From: Idiomarina sp.
Lineage (GTDB): Bacteria > Pseudomonadota > Gammaproteobacteria > Enterobacterales > Alteromonadaceae
Length of the DNA: 64,000 nt
Direction: 5' to 3'
NCBI GenBank assembly: GCA_020832105.1
Contig: JAFIFH010000001.1
Span: forward strand, 16,214 to 80,213
Made by a program: the position numbers and the translations under genes. How positions within the stretch are numbered: position 1 is the stretch's first letter; every line of letters begins with the position of its first letter. Below, piece by piece: positions 7,693-17,059 of the stretch. The notes below the pieces were generated by a model. That model was given only the letters and a program-made list of their open reading frames with translations. It was not told where the DNA came from and did not search any database.

Positions 7693-10437
7693 ATGAAGTC
7701 ACGCTTTCCATTCCAGGCACCATCGTTGGTGGCACTTGCCACCACACTTGCGCTTAGTGCTGGCGCACAGGCACAAACACTCAGCCCAGCGCTTATGTTC
7801 AGTCAAAACGTGCAAGCACAAGCACAGACCGAACAAGGGTTGCCCATATTCCCTGAGTCACAGTACCGCAGCGATGTCGCCAGCGTGGAAGACGTGCTGG
7901 GTTACCCACTAGGCAGCCGCATTTCCAGCCCAGAACAAATTCGTCAGTATTATGACCACCTTGTCGAAGCGCATCCTGATCGCATCCAACTGATCCCTTA
8001 TGCTGAAAGCTGGGAAGGCCGCGAACTGTTCTACGTGGTGGTCTCCAGTGCCGAGAACCTGAATCAGTTAGATGACTTTGAATCCAATATGCGGCGTATC
8101 GCAGACCCTCGTTCTTTAAACGATCGCGATGCCCGTGATTTGCTCGAGCAAACACCTGCCACCGTATGGATAGCCAACAGTGTGCATGGCAATGAAATCA
8201 GCCCGGCGGAATCATCTATGGCGCTGACCTATCACCTGCTGGCGGACCAAAGCGAGAAAACTGCAGGCTTAATGGACAACACCATTGTTTATATCGACCC
8301 GCTGCAAAACCCTGACGGCCGAGCGCGCTTTGTCAGCCGCTATTACGCCACCGTCGGCTTGAGCCCCTCTGCTGATCGCCTGTCAGCCGAACACAACGAG
8401 CCATGGCCAAATGGGCGCACCAACCATTACTTATTTGACATGAACCGCGACTGGCTGGCGCTAACCCAGCCAGAAACCCGCGGTCGTATTGCCGCGATTC
8501 AGCAGGCATATCCGCTTATTTTCGTTGATTCTCATGAAATGGGTGGCGATCTACCCTATTACTTCAGCCCCGAGGCGCATCCGTTTAACCCGCACATCGT
8601 CGGCCCACAACGTGAAGTGCTGGAATGGATTGGCCGCAATAACGCGAGCTGGTTTGACGATTTCGGTTATGACTATTTTACCCGTGAAATCTTTGATGCC
8701 TTCTACCCAGGCTACGGCGCCAGCTGGCCGCTATACCACGGTTCTATTTCAATGACCTATGAGATGGGCTCTGCCCGTGGTCATCAGTTCCGCACCCGCG
8801 ACGGTGACATTCTGACCTATGGTGACGGCGTACAACAAAACTTTGTCGCCTTTATGTCGACCATTGAGCTGGCCGCCGAACGTGGTGATGAACTCAAGCA
8901 GCGTTTCTTTGATTACCGTAAAAACGCGGTGGACCAAGGTGGCAAAGGCGATGTTCGCAGCTATGTATTCCCCGCGACCCGTGACGCAGCAGGGCATCAG
9001 AAGCTTGCATCCGTGCTTACTGAACAAGGCATTGAGGTGTACCGTGCCAGTGAGAGCTTCCGCGCGTGTGGCGAAGAGTATGCAGAAGGTGCCTTTGTAG
9101 TGAACGCCGCACAGCCGACTTACCACTTAATCCGCACGCTGCTTGATGACAACGTGCCGATGGACGATGACTTTATTGAAGAGCAGGAGCGCCTGCGCGC
9201 GAACAACCTGCCAGACCAAATCTATGACGTCACCGCCTGGTCATTACCGCTGATGTTTAACCTCGACATGCAAAGCTGTAACCGCGCCCCGCGGGTTGCC
9301 CTTGAGCGTTTTGAGGGTGAACGTATTGCACAAGGGTCGCTGGACAACCCAGACGCTGGCTACGGCTTTATCGTGCCATGGGGTGATATGTCGGGCGTGC
9401 GCTTCCTCTCTGCTGCCTTGCAGGAAGGACTGCGTGTACGCTCTAGCGATCTTGCCTTTACCCATGACGATGAGACCGAGTATTCAGCTGGTAGCCTGAT
9501 TATCAGCCGTGCTGGTAACCCGGATGATCTTACCGCTACTGTTGAGCGCATTGCTTTAGCGAGCGGCGCTGCGGTGAAAGGGGTTGATTCAAGCTGGATG
9601 CGCAGTGGCCCGAACGTAGGCTCGGCGAATGTGAAAACCATGCACCAGCCCAACGTCGCCATGGTGTGGGACGAGCCGACCAATGTACTGAGTGCCGGCA
9701 GCACCCGTTTTTTAATTGAACAGGAAGCCAATTACCCGGTCACCGCGATTCGCCCGGCGCAGTTAAGCAGTGCAGATTTAAGTCAGTACCATGTGTTGTT
9801 AATGCCAGCCACTGGTCGTGGCAGTTACAGCCAGGCATTCGGTGAGCAGGGTCGTGAGAACCTGCGCAGCTGGGTGCAAGGCGGCGGTGTGCTGATTACC
9901 TTAGGTAACGCCACGCGCTTTGTGATTGAAGGCGATAACCCATTACTTAATTCAAGCCTGGAGCCGAAATCACAACCTGAAGAAGTCTCAGGCCGTGACA
10001 CCTCAGTGGCGGAGATCATTACTACCGACGAGCAGCTTAATCATCGCATTCAGGACGCTAGTGCCGACCCTGACTGGGTCAGTGGCGTGATTGCCCGGGT
10101 CGATGTGGATCAGGAACATTGGCTTACCGCTGGCGTGCCGGAACGTGTGAATAGCATGTACATTGGCCGTGACATCTATACCCCACTGACCATTAACCAT
10201 GGTCGTAACGTAGCAAGCTTTGCTGCCAGCGACGAGGTTCTGGCAAGTGGGTATCTGTGGGACGAAAATCGTCAGCAAATCGCCTATAAACCATTGGTGA
10301 TGGTGCAGCCGCAAGGTCGCGGCATGGTGATTAGCTTCACCCAGGAGCCAAACTATCGGGCCTATGTGGACGGTATGCATCTGTTCCTGATGAACGCAAT
10401 TTTCCGCGGTTCAGCCCAGGCATCGCCAACACGTTAA
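7693..10437 (+). CDS. Secreted M14-family zinc carboxypeptidase-like protein
   Basis: A 914-residue protein with a Sec signal peptide ending near AGAQAQ. The M14 domain lies about residues 60-370: HGNE (near 164) and DSHE (near 278) give the zinc ligands, MNRDWL and TYEMGSARGH the substrate and catalytic part. The C-terminal half contains a GATase1/DJ-1-like Rossmann region (YHVLLMPATGRGSY, GGGVLITLG), as in long marine M14 proteins. It probably degrades peptides outside the cytoplasm. AGGA precedes the ATG. A terminator follows. Confidence 0.88.
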   Translation: MKSRFPFQAPSLVALATTLALSAGAQAQTLSPALMFSQNVQAQAQTEQGLPIFPESQYRSDVASVEDVLGYPLGSRISSPEQIRQYYDHLVEAHPDRIQLIPYAESWEGRELFYVVVSSAENLNQLDDFESNMRRIADPRSLNDRDARDLLEQTPATVWIANSVHGNEISPAESSMALTYHLLADQSEKTAGLMDNTIVYIDPLQNPDGRARFVSRYYATVGLSPSADRLSAEHNEPWPNGRTNHYLFDMNRDWLALTQPETRGRIAAIQQAYPLIFVDSHEMGGDLPYYFSPEAHPFNPHIVGPQREVLEWIGRNNASWFDDFGYDYFTREIFDAFYPGYGASWPLYHGSISMTYEMGSARGHQFRTRDGDILTYGDGVQQNFVAFMSTIELAAERGDELKQRFFDYRKNAVDQGGKGDVRSYVFPATRDAAGHQKLASVLTEQGIEVYRASESFRACGEEYAEGAFVVNAAQPTYHLIRTLLDDNVPMDDDFIEEQERLRANNLPDQIYDVTAWSLPLMFNLDMQSCNRAPRVALERFEGERIAQGSLDNPDAGYGFIVPWGDMSGVRFLSAALQEGLRVRSSDLAFTHDDETEYSAGSLIISRAGNPDDLTATVERIALASGAAVKGVDSSWMRSGPNVGSANVKTMHQPNVAMVWDEPTNVLSAGSTRFLIEQEANYPVTAIRPAQLSSADLSQYHVLLMPATGRGSYSQAFGEQGRENLRSWVQGGGVLITLGNATRFVIEGDNPLLNSSLEPKSQPEEVSGRDTSVAEIITTDEQLNHRIQDASADPDWVSGVIARVDVDQEHWLTAGVPERVNSMYIGRDIYTPLTINHGRNVASFAASDEVLASGYLWDENRQQIAYKPLVMVQPQGRGMVISFTQEPNYRAYVDGMHLFLMNAIFRGSAQASPTR

Positions 10438-10446
10438 AAGTCACTC

Positions 10447-10473
10447 AAAGCCCGTACATGGTTCGGGCTTTTT
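10447..10473 (+). terminator. Rho-independent terminator after the M14 gene
   Basis: Stem AAAGCCCG / CGGGCTTT with a 9-base loop and a run of five T, ten bases after the stop codon of the M14 peptidase gene. Confidence 0.85.
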
Positions 10474-10519
10474 GCTGTTCATCTATTGCGAATAACAAAA
10501 CTAAAAATCGGGATAAAGC

Positions 10520-12526
10520 ATGAAAACAACTTACTCACTCACTTTGACTGGCGCGGCGCTGTTGACCGCAGCGTGCGCGACTACGGTGGCGTCTGACGGC
10601 CGTGGCATCAGCGCTGAAGACTACTACGACATGGTGCAGATCAGCAGTCCACAGCTGTCGCCTAATGGTGAGCATGTGGTCTTTGCCAAGCGCAGCATGC
10701 AAGATGACAAGCGTGGTTGGGACAGCAACCTGTGGGTTGTTGGTGCCGATGGTGCCGACCTGCGTCAGTTTACCTACGCCAATTCTGATTCCGGTGCCAA
10801 ATGGAGCCCGGACGGTGACTACTTGCTGTTCAGTGGCTCACGTAATGGCGATTCAGGTTTATACCGCATTCGTTTACGCGGCGGTGAAGCACAGCCGTTT
10901 TTGCAGCTTGAGCAAGGCTCAGTGAGTGATTTTCATTGGTTGCCCGGCAACCAGCAGATGCTATTGACCATTAGCCTGAAAACCGACGTCAGCGACCCGA
11001 TGGAAAAAGCCGAGGATGACGATGACACTGCCGATGTGTGGGAAGCTCGCCATGCGGTGTATAAACGCCAGGGTGGTTATCTTGAGCATGACAGTGAGCG
11101 TAGTCTATGGCTGTACAACCCGGAGGACGGCGAGTTAACCGCCCTCACCCACGGCGACGGTTATGACGCCAATGAAGTGCAGCTGTCGCCAGACGGCTCA
11201 CGGGTATTGTTTGCGGCCAACCGCCATGAAGATGCACTGGAAGGTGCTTATTCGCAGTCGCTGTTTGTGATTGACCTGCAAGGCAACGAAATGACCCTAC
11301 CAACTGACGAAGGTCGTGCTAGCCAGGCGCGTTGGCTGGATGATTCACGGATTGTGTATCTGCACACCCCAGAGGCCTATGCGGACACCTCGCTAAAAGT
11401 GATGGATCTCAATAGCGAGCGGTCAGAGGTCTTGGTTGAGACTATGGATCTCGGCCCTCAGGGTATTGAGGTGCTCAACGGCGCGCTGTATTTTGTTGCC
11501 GACGAGCGCGGTAGCCGCACTTTGCAGCGCTTTGATCTCGACTCCCGTGAGCTTACACAGCTTGACGGCGAAGGTTACAGCCTTGGTCAGGCACATATGA
11601 CTGAGCATGGCTTTGTTGCCACCCGTGAACATGAAGCGATGATGCCAGAGCTGTATATGCATCGCTGGAATGATAACGGTGATGTCGATGGTCACACCCG
11701 CCTGACCTCGTTCAGTCATGATTTGCGTAGCGAACTAAGCTTTAACCGTTACCAGCGTTTTCAGGTAACTGGAGAGAGTGGGCACCAAACCGATGGGTTC
11801 TTTTTAGAGCCGCTGAATCGCCAACCGGGACAAAGCTACCCGCTGATTTTGAATATCAAAGGCGGCCCAGGCGGCATGTGGGGCCATCAGTTTATGCAAG
11901 AAATGCAGCTGATGGCAGCGCGTGGGTATGCGGTGGTGTTCGTGAACTATCGCGGTAGCTCAGGCTATGGCCAGGACTTCAGTGATCAGGTACGTGAAGA
12001 CTACGGCGGAGCGGACTTTGAAGACAATATGCTGGCCGTTGATTACGTGCTCGATAACTACGACTGGATTGACGCCGACCGTCTGTTTGTGACCGGTGGC
12101 AGCCACGGTGGATTCCTCACCAACTGGATTACCACCCAGACTGACCGTTTTAAAGCGGCAGTGACTCAGCGCAGCGTGAGTAACTGGATTAGCGAAGCCG
12201 GCACCCAGGCGTTCCCGCCTGAGTCTATGCGTGTGGAGTTTGGTGGCACCATTTGGGAGAACTACGACTATTACTGGGATCGGTCACCGTTAAAATATGC
12301 TGACCGGGTGACCACCCCAACGCTGATTATTCACAGCACCGACGATCACATCACCCCCATTGGTCAGGGTGAGGAGTGGTTCTACGCGCTTAAAGCCAAT
12401 GACGTCGAAACCGAGATGGCAGTGTTTCGCGGTGAAGGCCACGGTCTCTCCCGCGCCGGCCGCCCGATTAACCTCGTCGACCGCCTAAACCGCATCATCG
12501 ACTGGTTTGATCGTTATAACGATTGA
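10520..12526 (+). CDS. S9-family peptidase (acylaminoacyl/dipeptidyl peptidase-like), lipoprotein
   Basis: A 668-residue serine peptidase with a lipoprotein signal (lipobox TAAC). An N-terminal beta-propeller-like region with WSPDG and LSPDG repeats covers about residues 40-390. The C-terminal alpha/beta-hydrolase domain has the nucleophile in GGSHGG (Ser near 527), the acid in STDDHITP (near 606) and the histidine in GEGHG (near 640). It probably removes dipeptides or acylated residues from peptides in the periplasm. It follows the M14 gene but has its own terminator on each side. Confidence 0.92.
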   Translation: MKTTYSLTLTGAALLTAACATTVASDGRGISAEDYYDMVQISSPQLSPNGEHVVFAKRSMQDDKRGWDSNLWVVGADGADLRQFTYANSDSGAKWSPDGDYLLFSGSRNGDSGLYRIRLRGGEAQPFLQLEQGSVSDFHWLPGNQQMLLTISLKTDVSDPMEKAEDDDDTADVWEARHAVYKRQGGYLEHDSERSLWLYNPEDGELTALTHGDGYDANEVQLSPDGSRVLFAANRHEDALEGAYSQSLFVIDLQGNEMTLPTDEGRASQARWLDDSRIVYLHTPEAYADTSLKVMDLNSERSEVLVETMDLGPQGIEVLNGALYFVADERGSRTLQRFDLDSRELTQLDGEGYSLGQAHMTEHGFVATREHEAMMPELYMHRWNDNGDVDGHTRLTSFSHDLRSELSFNRYQRFQVTGESGHQTDGFFLEPLNRQPGQSYPLILNIKGGPGGMWGHQFMQEMQLMAARGYAVVFVNYRGSSGYGQDFSDQVREDYGGADFEDNMLAVDYVLDNYDWIDADRLFVTGGSHGGFLTNWITTQTDRFKAAVTQRSVSNWISEAGTQAFPPESMRVEFGGTIWENYDYYWDRSPLKYADRVTTPTLIIHSTDDHITPIGQGEEWFYALKANDVETEMAVFRGEGHGLSRAGRPINLVDRLNRIIDWFDRYND

Positions 12527-12540
12527 TTGATGGTTTGAAA

Positions 12541-12571
12541 CACAAACGGCCCCGAATGGGGCCGTTTTGTG
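12541..12571 (+). terminator. Rho-independent terminator after the S9 gene
   Basis: Stem CAAACGGCCCC / GGGGCCGTTTTG with a four-base GAAT loop and T-run, 14 bases after the stop codon. It abuts the first REP element. Confidence 0.9.
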
Positions 12572-12573
12572 TC

Positions 12574-12633
12574 GTAGGTCAGGCTCCGCCTGACGTTCCA
12601 CCATTGTGCGGCGGCAGGCGCAGCCTGCCCTAC
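12574..12633. repeat. REP/BIME-type element A
   Basis: A 60-base element that begins GTAG and ends CTAC. The left half is the palindrome GTCAGGCTCCGCCTGAC and the right half GGCAGGCGCAGCCTGCC, in inverted orientation with a short spacer. GTAG followed by an imperfect palindrome is the known layout of REPs mobilised by RAYT (TnpA_REP) transposases. A degenerate CCTGACCT remnant follows near 12665. Confidence 0.8.
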
Positions 12634-12673
12634 ACGCCCTCACCATCGCCTAACGGCAAGCCCAGCCTGACCT

Positions 12674-14089
12674 TTATTGATCCAGGCGTTCAAGTTGATA
12701 ACGCAATGGCATTTCGCTTCGAATTGTCAGGCCAGATTGTGATATTGAGTCGATACGACCTTCACATAATGTTTGTTCATCGGCGCATAGCAGCGAACTA
12801 TCGATTCGATTGAGATACACAATTAATGGTACAGGGTCCAGATCCTCGTTTTCTGCATTCTTGTCCCCTCCCCATCGGTAAACCAGGGTCAAGTTGCGTA
12901 TTTCTAAACTTAGTGCGTCGCTTTCAATGTCAAACTGAGATACTGGGTTTAATAAAATGATGTCGTCATTTAGTGGCGTCACGGTACCTGAGGTCGCAGT
13001 AAAACCCGCTGAGCTGCTCGACGGCGGCAAGTAGAAGGTCAGTTTCCAGTTGTGGTCGCGTTCGATGCGATTTAGTGTCGAGTCGTCACTGTCTGGCCAA
13101 CTGATTCTTGAGGCTCTTCCTTCAGCTTGGGTAAACGCTTCACTTTGCCCTATCCTTGCACCAGCTTCTTGTAACGCATCCTGTGGCCATTGAAACGCGT
13201 TTAATAGAGTATTAAATAGCGTTGCCGACTCTTGTTCTACCAGTACTTGCCATTGATGCTCAGTTGTCTGGGTCAAAACCTCACTCAAAGCAGCACCTGT
13301 GCTGTAGACCCGTGCAGTCATCAAGCGTACTGATAAACTGCCGCTAACATTCTCGTAATCGATGCCTAAGTCGGTTAGTAGCTTATTGGTAAATGTGTTA
13401 TCTGAATAACCCTGGAGCTGTTGTTCGCCACGGTAACCCACCCAGTTCGCTGTACCTTCGCTTGTCTCTATGCGCCGTTCAACAGTCACACTTTCCTCAG
13501 GGAGCTGTGCTTCTCGCCAAAGGCGCAGACCTGCATACTGAAATAAAGCTTGCTCACGTATTGCAGCGTCCTTAGCATCCAGAGCGGCACTTAGCAGTGC
13601 TCTTTCTACCTTTAAGGCGGCAACTAAAGTACTCAGCGCTAGCGAACCTGTATCAAAGCGGCTCAACGTACTGGTTACGAAATCATTTGCAAAGTTATCT
13701 CTTTGATAGCCATGAAAGTCTTCATGAACCAGGGTAATAAAAGGGCTTCGACTCTCACGCGGAAAGCGCACCAGTGTCGCTGTGGTGTCATGCAATGGCG
13801 TGTTGATATAAAAATTTTGGCGTAAGTGGGGAAAAGGTTCGTTACTACGCCAAACACCTGGGCTCAGTTGGCTAAAGTTAGCCGGTGCTGAGGTTGTGTC
13901 CAGGGTCAAAATCACATGCCCGTCGTTGGCTTGGTAGTAACCGACCCCGCGCGCAACCGGGTCATACCCTTGCCAAATTTGCTGCAACCCTTGCCGCTGT
14001 TGGTAAATTTCTTCAGCAGGCTGCTGCGCTGTGGAGGCGCAGGCTGTAAGGATGAGCAGAGACAAAAAAATTGCGAACCGAGCTTTCAT
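12674..14089 (-). CDS. Lipoprotein with HExxH metallopeptidase-like site
   Basis: A 471-residue lipoprotein (MKARFAIFLSLLILTAC, AAGGGA upstream of the ATG at 14089). The frame is open further upstream only because it reads through REP element B, so the longer start is rejected. HEDFH near residue 120 fits HExxH, and a downstream ETSEGTANWVGY (near 209) could supply the third zinc ligand Glu, as in gluzincins. No known family is recognised. The C-terminal 90 residues look beta-rich. Envelope-located zinc peptidase activity is inferred from the motif only. It is convergent with the S9 gene. Confidence 0.7.
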   Translation of the reverse strand: MKARFAIFLSLLILTACASTAQQPAEEIYQQRQGLQQIWQGYDPVARGVGYYQANDGHVILTLDTTSAPANFSQLSPGVWRSNEPFPHLRQNFYINTPLHDTTATLVRFPRESRSPFITLVHEDFHGYQRDNFANDFVTSTLSRFDTGSLALSTLVAALKVERALLSAALDAKDAAIREQALFQYAGLRLWREAQLPEESVTVERRIETSEGTANWVGYRGEQQLQGYSDNTFTNKLLTDLGIDYENVSGSLSVRLMTARVYSTGAALSEVLTQTTEHQWQVLVEQESATLFNTLLNAFQWPQDALQEAGARIGQSEAFTQAEGRASRISWPDSDDSTLNRIERDHNWKLTFYLPPSSSSAGFTATSGTVTPLNDDIILLNPVSQFDIESDALSLEIRNLTLVYRWGGDKNAENEDLDPVPLIVYLNRIDSSLLCADEQTLCEGRIDSISQSGLTIRSEMPLRYQLERLDQ

Positions 14090-14157
14090 GAATATTCCCT
14101 TATTTATTATTTTAATCCCGCCACATAACGCGCGGCATGTATGACACCCATTTAATC

Positions 14158-14231
14158 GTAGATCAGGCTGCGCCTGACGGCCAGCGATGGTTAACGTCAC
14201 CACTGCGTGTCGCGGACGAAGCCTGACCTAC
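14158..14231. repeat. REP/BIME-type element B
   Basis: A 74-base element, GTAG at the left end and CTAC at the right. It starts with the palindrome ATCAGGCTGCGCCTGAC and is nearly identical over its whole length to element C, including the internal TGGTTAACGTCACCA and TGTCGCGGACGAAGCCTGAC segments. Its right-hand CTAC supplies the TAG stop codon of the S41 peptidase gene. Confidence 0.82.
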
Positions 14232-16396
14232 CGTTGTCTCAACCAATCCAACGCGGCATCAAGTATCGGGTCCTGCTCGGCCCGAATGCTTTCCAGGGTG
14301 TAAGCCACCGGACGATCAATACGAACCCCACGCTGCTGGGTGGGCGTGCCGTCAGGATAAAACACGCCAATACCACTGATGCGAGTGCCCATCGGCCCGG
14401 GTAACGGGATATTAGCAAAATTGCCATTAGTGCCCGCCGTAGTAGAACCGATAGTCTGCACGTCAATATGCTCGCTCTGAAGGCCCTGCAACGCCATGAC
14501 TGTGTATTCACCCTGGCTCACCGTTGTTTCATCAACCAGCAGCGCAATCCGCCCTTGCCAGTTATCCAGGCAAGGGTCACAGTAACCAGCACCAATAAAA
14601 GGTTGGTTGGGGCGCCACTCGAACTGCCCCGGCTGCGTCAGCGACGCACGATTAAGCCGCACAAAATCATAATCCTCTTGGGCAAACATCTCTGGCAACG
14701 ATAACGCGACGAACTCTTTCGGGTAGCCTCGCGCGTCAATAATTAAATCGTCATGACTCGAAAGCAAATCCGCCAACTCTGGGTACATACTTTCACTGAA
14801 AGCATGCAAATGAATATAAACCGCATTATCGAGCGTGCTCAGGTTGTCAGCGATTGGTCCCCGGCTAGCCGACTGCCCGCTTGCTTCAACACGTTCCACC
14901 TCGACGCTACTTAGATGACCTGCAGCATCCACAACGCTCAACGCAGCGCGCTCACACGCCCCCAGGCCAATGTCTCCAGCAATACGCAGATGAACCTGGC
15001 CTGGCGTACTTCCTGAATAATGTGGGGCGCTGTCATTAATCAGCTTCGCTACGTCCACCCCATCAATTTGCTGAATTACGTGGCCAGGCGCAAAGTCCGC
15101 ATCAAAACTCCCCTCGTCAAACAAAGATTGAACAACCAGCTGGCCGTCAATAATTATCAGCTGTGCAGGGAGCTCGCATTCCCCTTGCAGTGGCTTAACC
15201 GATGGCCGGCTGCCCAAGTCAACATGACCGTCTTGCAGGCTCACCAGATAACCATTAATTGCTCGCATAGCCGAGAGCGTCGCTTGCTCTTGCGGCTCTG
15301 CGTGCACATCAGTCAACGACTCAATGGCATTTGCCAGCGCTTGATCCCGTTCCGGCGCGAGGTCGCGATAAGGTGCAAAGTGCTCATAAATACCAGCGAT
15401 TCGAAACAAGCTCAGTAACGCAAAGCCAGCGTCAATGTGCTGCAAGTGATTGTAACCAGGCTCGTCCAGGAAGCTTAAAAAGCCGTGCTCAATGCCAACG
15501 TAAAATTGTTGCTCGACGTCCTGCTCGGCTAGGCTCGCAAGCCGTTTTGCTACTGAACCCGGGATTCCACTCACCCAAGAACCGTCATCAGCATTAGACT
15601 GCTGCGTTGCATCTACGTCCAGGTCATCCAGCCATGCATGAAGCCTATTAATGACGACCGAGCGGTGATTGTCTTCACTCAACGCCTCTACCATCAGCGA
15701 GACCTGCTCAAATAGCGCCAGATCCCATTGGTGCAGGCCCCTTGTTACATCCGGGTGATGATATTTTAAAAATCCCCATACCTGACCCAATGCCTGGATA
15801 GCGGGCACGTGCTCAGCCTCAAGGTCGTCATAAGCAATACCGGAAGTTTCAACAGGTTCCGCAGTTTCTGCTCGGGGGGCTTGCGGTGACCGTATCGTGC
15901 TCGGCTCACCGTCGGCACTAAACCGTGGATGACGAAAGTGCACCGTCCCTTCGCCGCGCAAAATAAAACCAAATACGACCGTGTTCGTTCCCTCTTCAAT
16001 ATCCCCCGAGATCTCAACCGTCTGCCATTCATTTGTTTGGGTTGTCAGCAGCTCACTGTTAATGATCTCCAGAGATTCGCCACCAGCATTATCAAAGCGC
16101 AACATTGTCAGCGCATCAGCGCCTTCTTCTAAGTTGTCTATTTTGAGGTCCAAGGTAAACGTGATGGTAGACGCTTCAACTTCCAGAGCGCGGCTATGCA
16201 TAACAAAGCTCATCTGGCGCGCGCTTTCTGCATCCCGCGTCAGGGTCAGAATAAGACGATCATTTTCTTCGCTTACCGTTAGTGTTTCTGGGGGGACTGC
16301 CCGCCACGTTCGATCAAAGTCTTCAGCGTAAGCGAGGTTTAACGTAAGGCAAACAAAGAGCGAGAGTAAAACAAGGAAGGAGCGCATATCATCCAT
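14228..16396 (-). CDS. Secreted S41-family peptidase
   Basis: A 722-residue protein with a Sec signal peptide (FLVLLSLFVCLTLNLAYA). Residues about 25-160 look like a beta-sandwich, followed by a helical region, a PDZ-like stretch (PGHVIQQIDGVDVAKLI) and the S41 core, with the presumed nucleophile in DETTVSQGE and IDARGYPKE before it. Tail-specific-protease-type processing of envelope or imported proteins is likely. Start may be ATG 16396 or ATG 16387. The stop codon TAG is part of REP element B, so the original C-terminus may have been altered by that insertion. Confidence 0.85.
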   Translation of the reverse strand: MDDMRSFLVLLSLFVCLTLNLAYAEDFDRTWRAVPPETLTVSEENDRLILTLTRDAESARQMSFVMHSRALEVEASTITFTLDLKIDNLEEGADALTMLRFDNAGGESLEIINSELLTTQTNEWQTVEISGDIEEGTNTVVFGFILRGEGTVHFRHPRFSADGEPSTIRSPQAPRAETAEPVETSGIAYDDLEAEHVPAIQALGQVWGFLKYHHPDVTRGLHQWDLALFEQVSLMVEALSEDNHRSVVINRLHAWLDDLDVDATQQSNADDGSWVSGIPGSVAKRLASLAEQDVEQQFYVGIEHGFLSFLDEPGYNHLQHIDAGFALLSLFRIAGIYEHFAPYRDLAPERDQALANAIESLTDVHAEPQEQATLSAMRAINGYLVSLQDGHVDLGSRPSVKPLQGECELPAQLIIIDGQLVVQSLFDEGSFDADFAPGHVIQQIDGVDVAKLINDSAPHYSGSTPGQVHLRIAGDIGLGACERAALSVVDAAGHLSSVEVERVEASGQSASRGPIADNLSTLDNAVYIHLHAFSESMYPELADLLSSHDDLIIDARGYPKEFVALSLPEMFAQEDYDFVRLNRASLTQPGQFEWRPNQPFIGAGYCDPCLDNWQGRIALLVDETTVSQGEYTVMALQGLQSEHIDVQTIGSTTAGTNGNFANIPLPGPMGTRISGIGVFYPDGTPTQQRGVRIDRPVAYTLESIRAEQDPILDAALDWLRQR

Positions 16397-16462
16397 GACC
16401 TAAGTGATTATTAAAGCATCAGATTAGCAAGTAACCCCGTGATTTAGAATCATTAATTTTCC

Positions 16463-16535
16463 GTAGGTCAGGCTCCGCCTGACGCTCAGCTATGGTTAAC
16501 GTCACCATTGCGTGTCGCGGACGAAGCCTGACCTA
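16463..16535. repeat. REP/BIME-type element C
   Basis: A 73-base element starting GTAG and ending CCTA (the CTAC end has mutated to CTAA). It is nearly identical to element B. It lies between the divergent S41 gene and the ParD-like gene. Confidence 0.8.
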
Positions 16536-16616
16536 AAGTTATACAGCACACTTACACCTTTGCGAAATCAACTTCACATCGTATTACAACCAGATACTCG
16601 CGTGGTCAAAATAACA

Positions 16617-16632
16617 GGTGTAATATTACACC
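16617..16632. promoter_or_regulatory. Palindromic operator upstream of the ParD-like gene
   Basis: A perfect 16-base palindrome GGTGTAATATTACACC, 41 bases before the ATG. Ribbon-helix-helix antitoxins repress their own operons through such sites, so autoregulation is likely. A further TGTATCA-type half site follows. Confidence 0.65.
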
Positions 16633-16673
16633 AGAAGTGTATCAAAAAAGTGCAATCAAATTGTGGAGCCACT

Positions 16674-17003
16674 ATGCCAAGACACAGTATCACCCTGACT
16701 GAAGGGAATGACGCGTGGTTAAAGGACCACGTCGAAAACGTCGGCGATTATGCGAATAAAAGTGAATTGGTTAACGACTTAATTCGCAGTGCTCGACGTG
16801 CTGAAGCGATTAATGCAAAGTTGGCAGTGGCAGAACAAAGTGGCTTTGTGAAGCAGTCTGCTGATGAGATGCTTGCCGAGTTCAAATTAGAGATGAAGCG
16901 TGACATATTGGCCGCTGCCCAACCCCGTGCTCAACAAATTGATTCAGGTGAAGTTGAACCTGTGTCGTACTCCAGTGTGATGGAGAGAGCGCGTCAAGCG
17001 TAG
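16674..17003 (+). CDS. ParD-family antitoxin without a toxin gene
   Basis: A 109-residue protein starting MPRHSITLTEGNDAWLKDHV, with the ribbon-helix-helix strand and helices (KSELVNDLIRSARR) of ParD antitoxins. GGAG precedes the ATG at 16674; the upstream open frame runs through REP C and is not used. The C-terminal region is longer than in typical ParD. A parE gene would normally overlap the 3' end; here the TAG stop is the first three bases after G of REP element D, and no toxin follows. The protein may be an orphan regulator or a relic. Confidence 0.8.
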   Translation: MPRHSITLTEGNDAWLKDHVENVGDYANKSELVNDLIRSARRAEAINAKLAVAEQSGFVKQSADEMLAEFKLEMKRDILAAAQPRAQQIDSGEVEPVSYSSVMERARQA

Positions 17004-17059
17004 GGCATGCTGCGCATGCCATTCCACTATTGCCTAGCGGCAGGTGAAACCTGCCCTAC
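17000..17059. repeat. REP/BIME-type element D
   Basis: A 60-base element with GTAG / CTAC ends. The left palindrome is GGCATGCTGCGCATGCC and the right GGCAGGTGAAACCTGCC. It fills the whole gap between two convergent genes, and both take their TAG stop codon from its ends (17001-17003 on plus, 17058-17056 on minus). Confidence 0.82.

Noticed and set aside
14090..14203. N-terminal extension of the HEDFH lipoprotein frame
   Set aside because: It reads through REP element B; the lipoprotein start at 14089 has a good ribosome site and signal sequence.
16512..16673. N-terminal extension of the ParD-like frame
   Set aside because: It starts inside REP element C (the same MSRTKPDL peptide is encoded by element B at 14207), so it is repeat-derived; ATG 16674 has GGAG.
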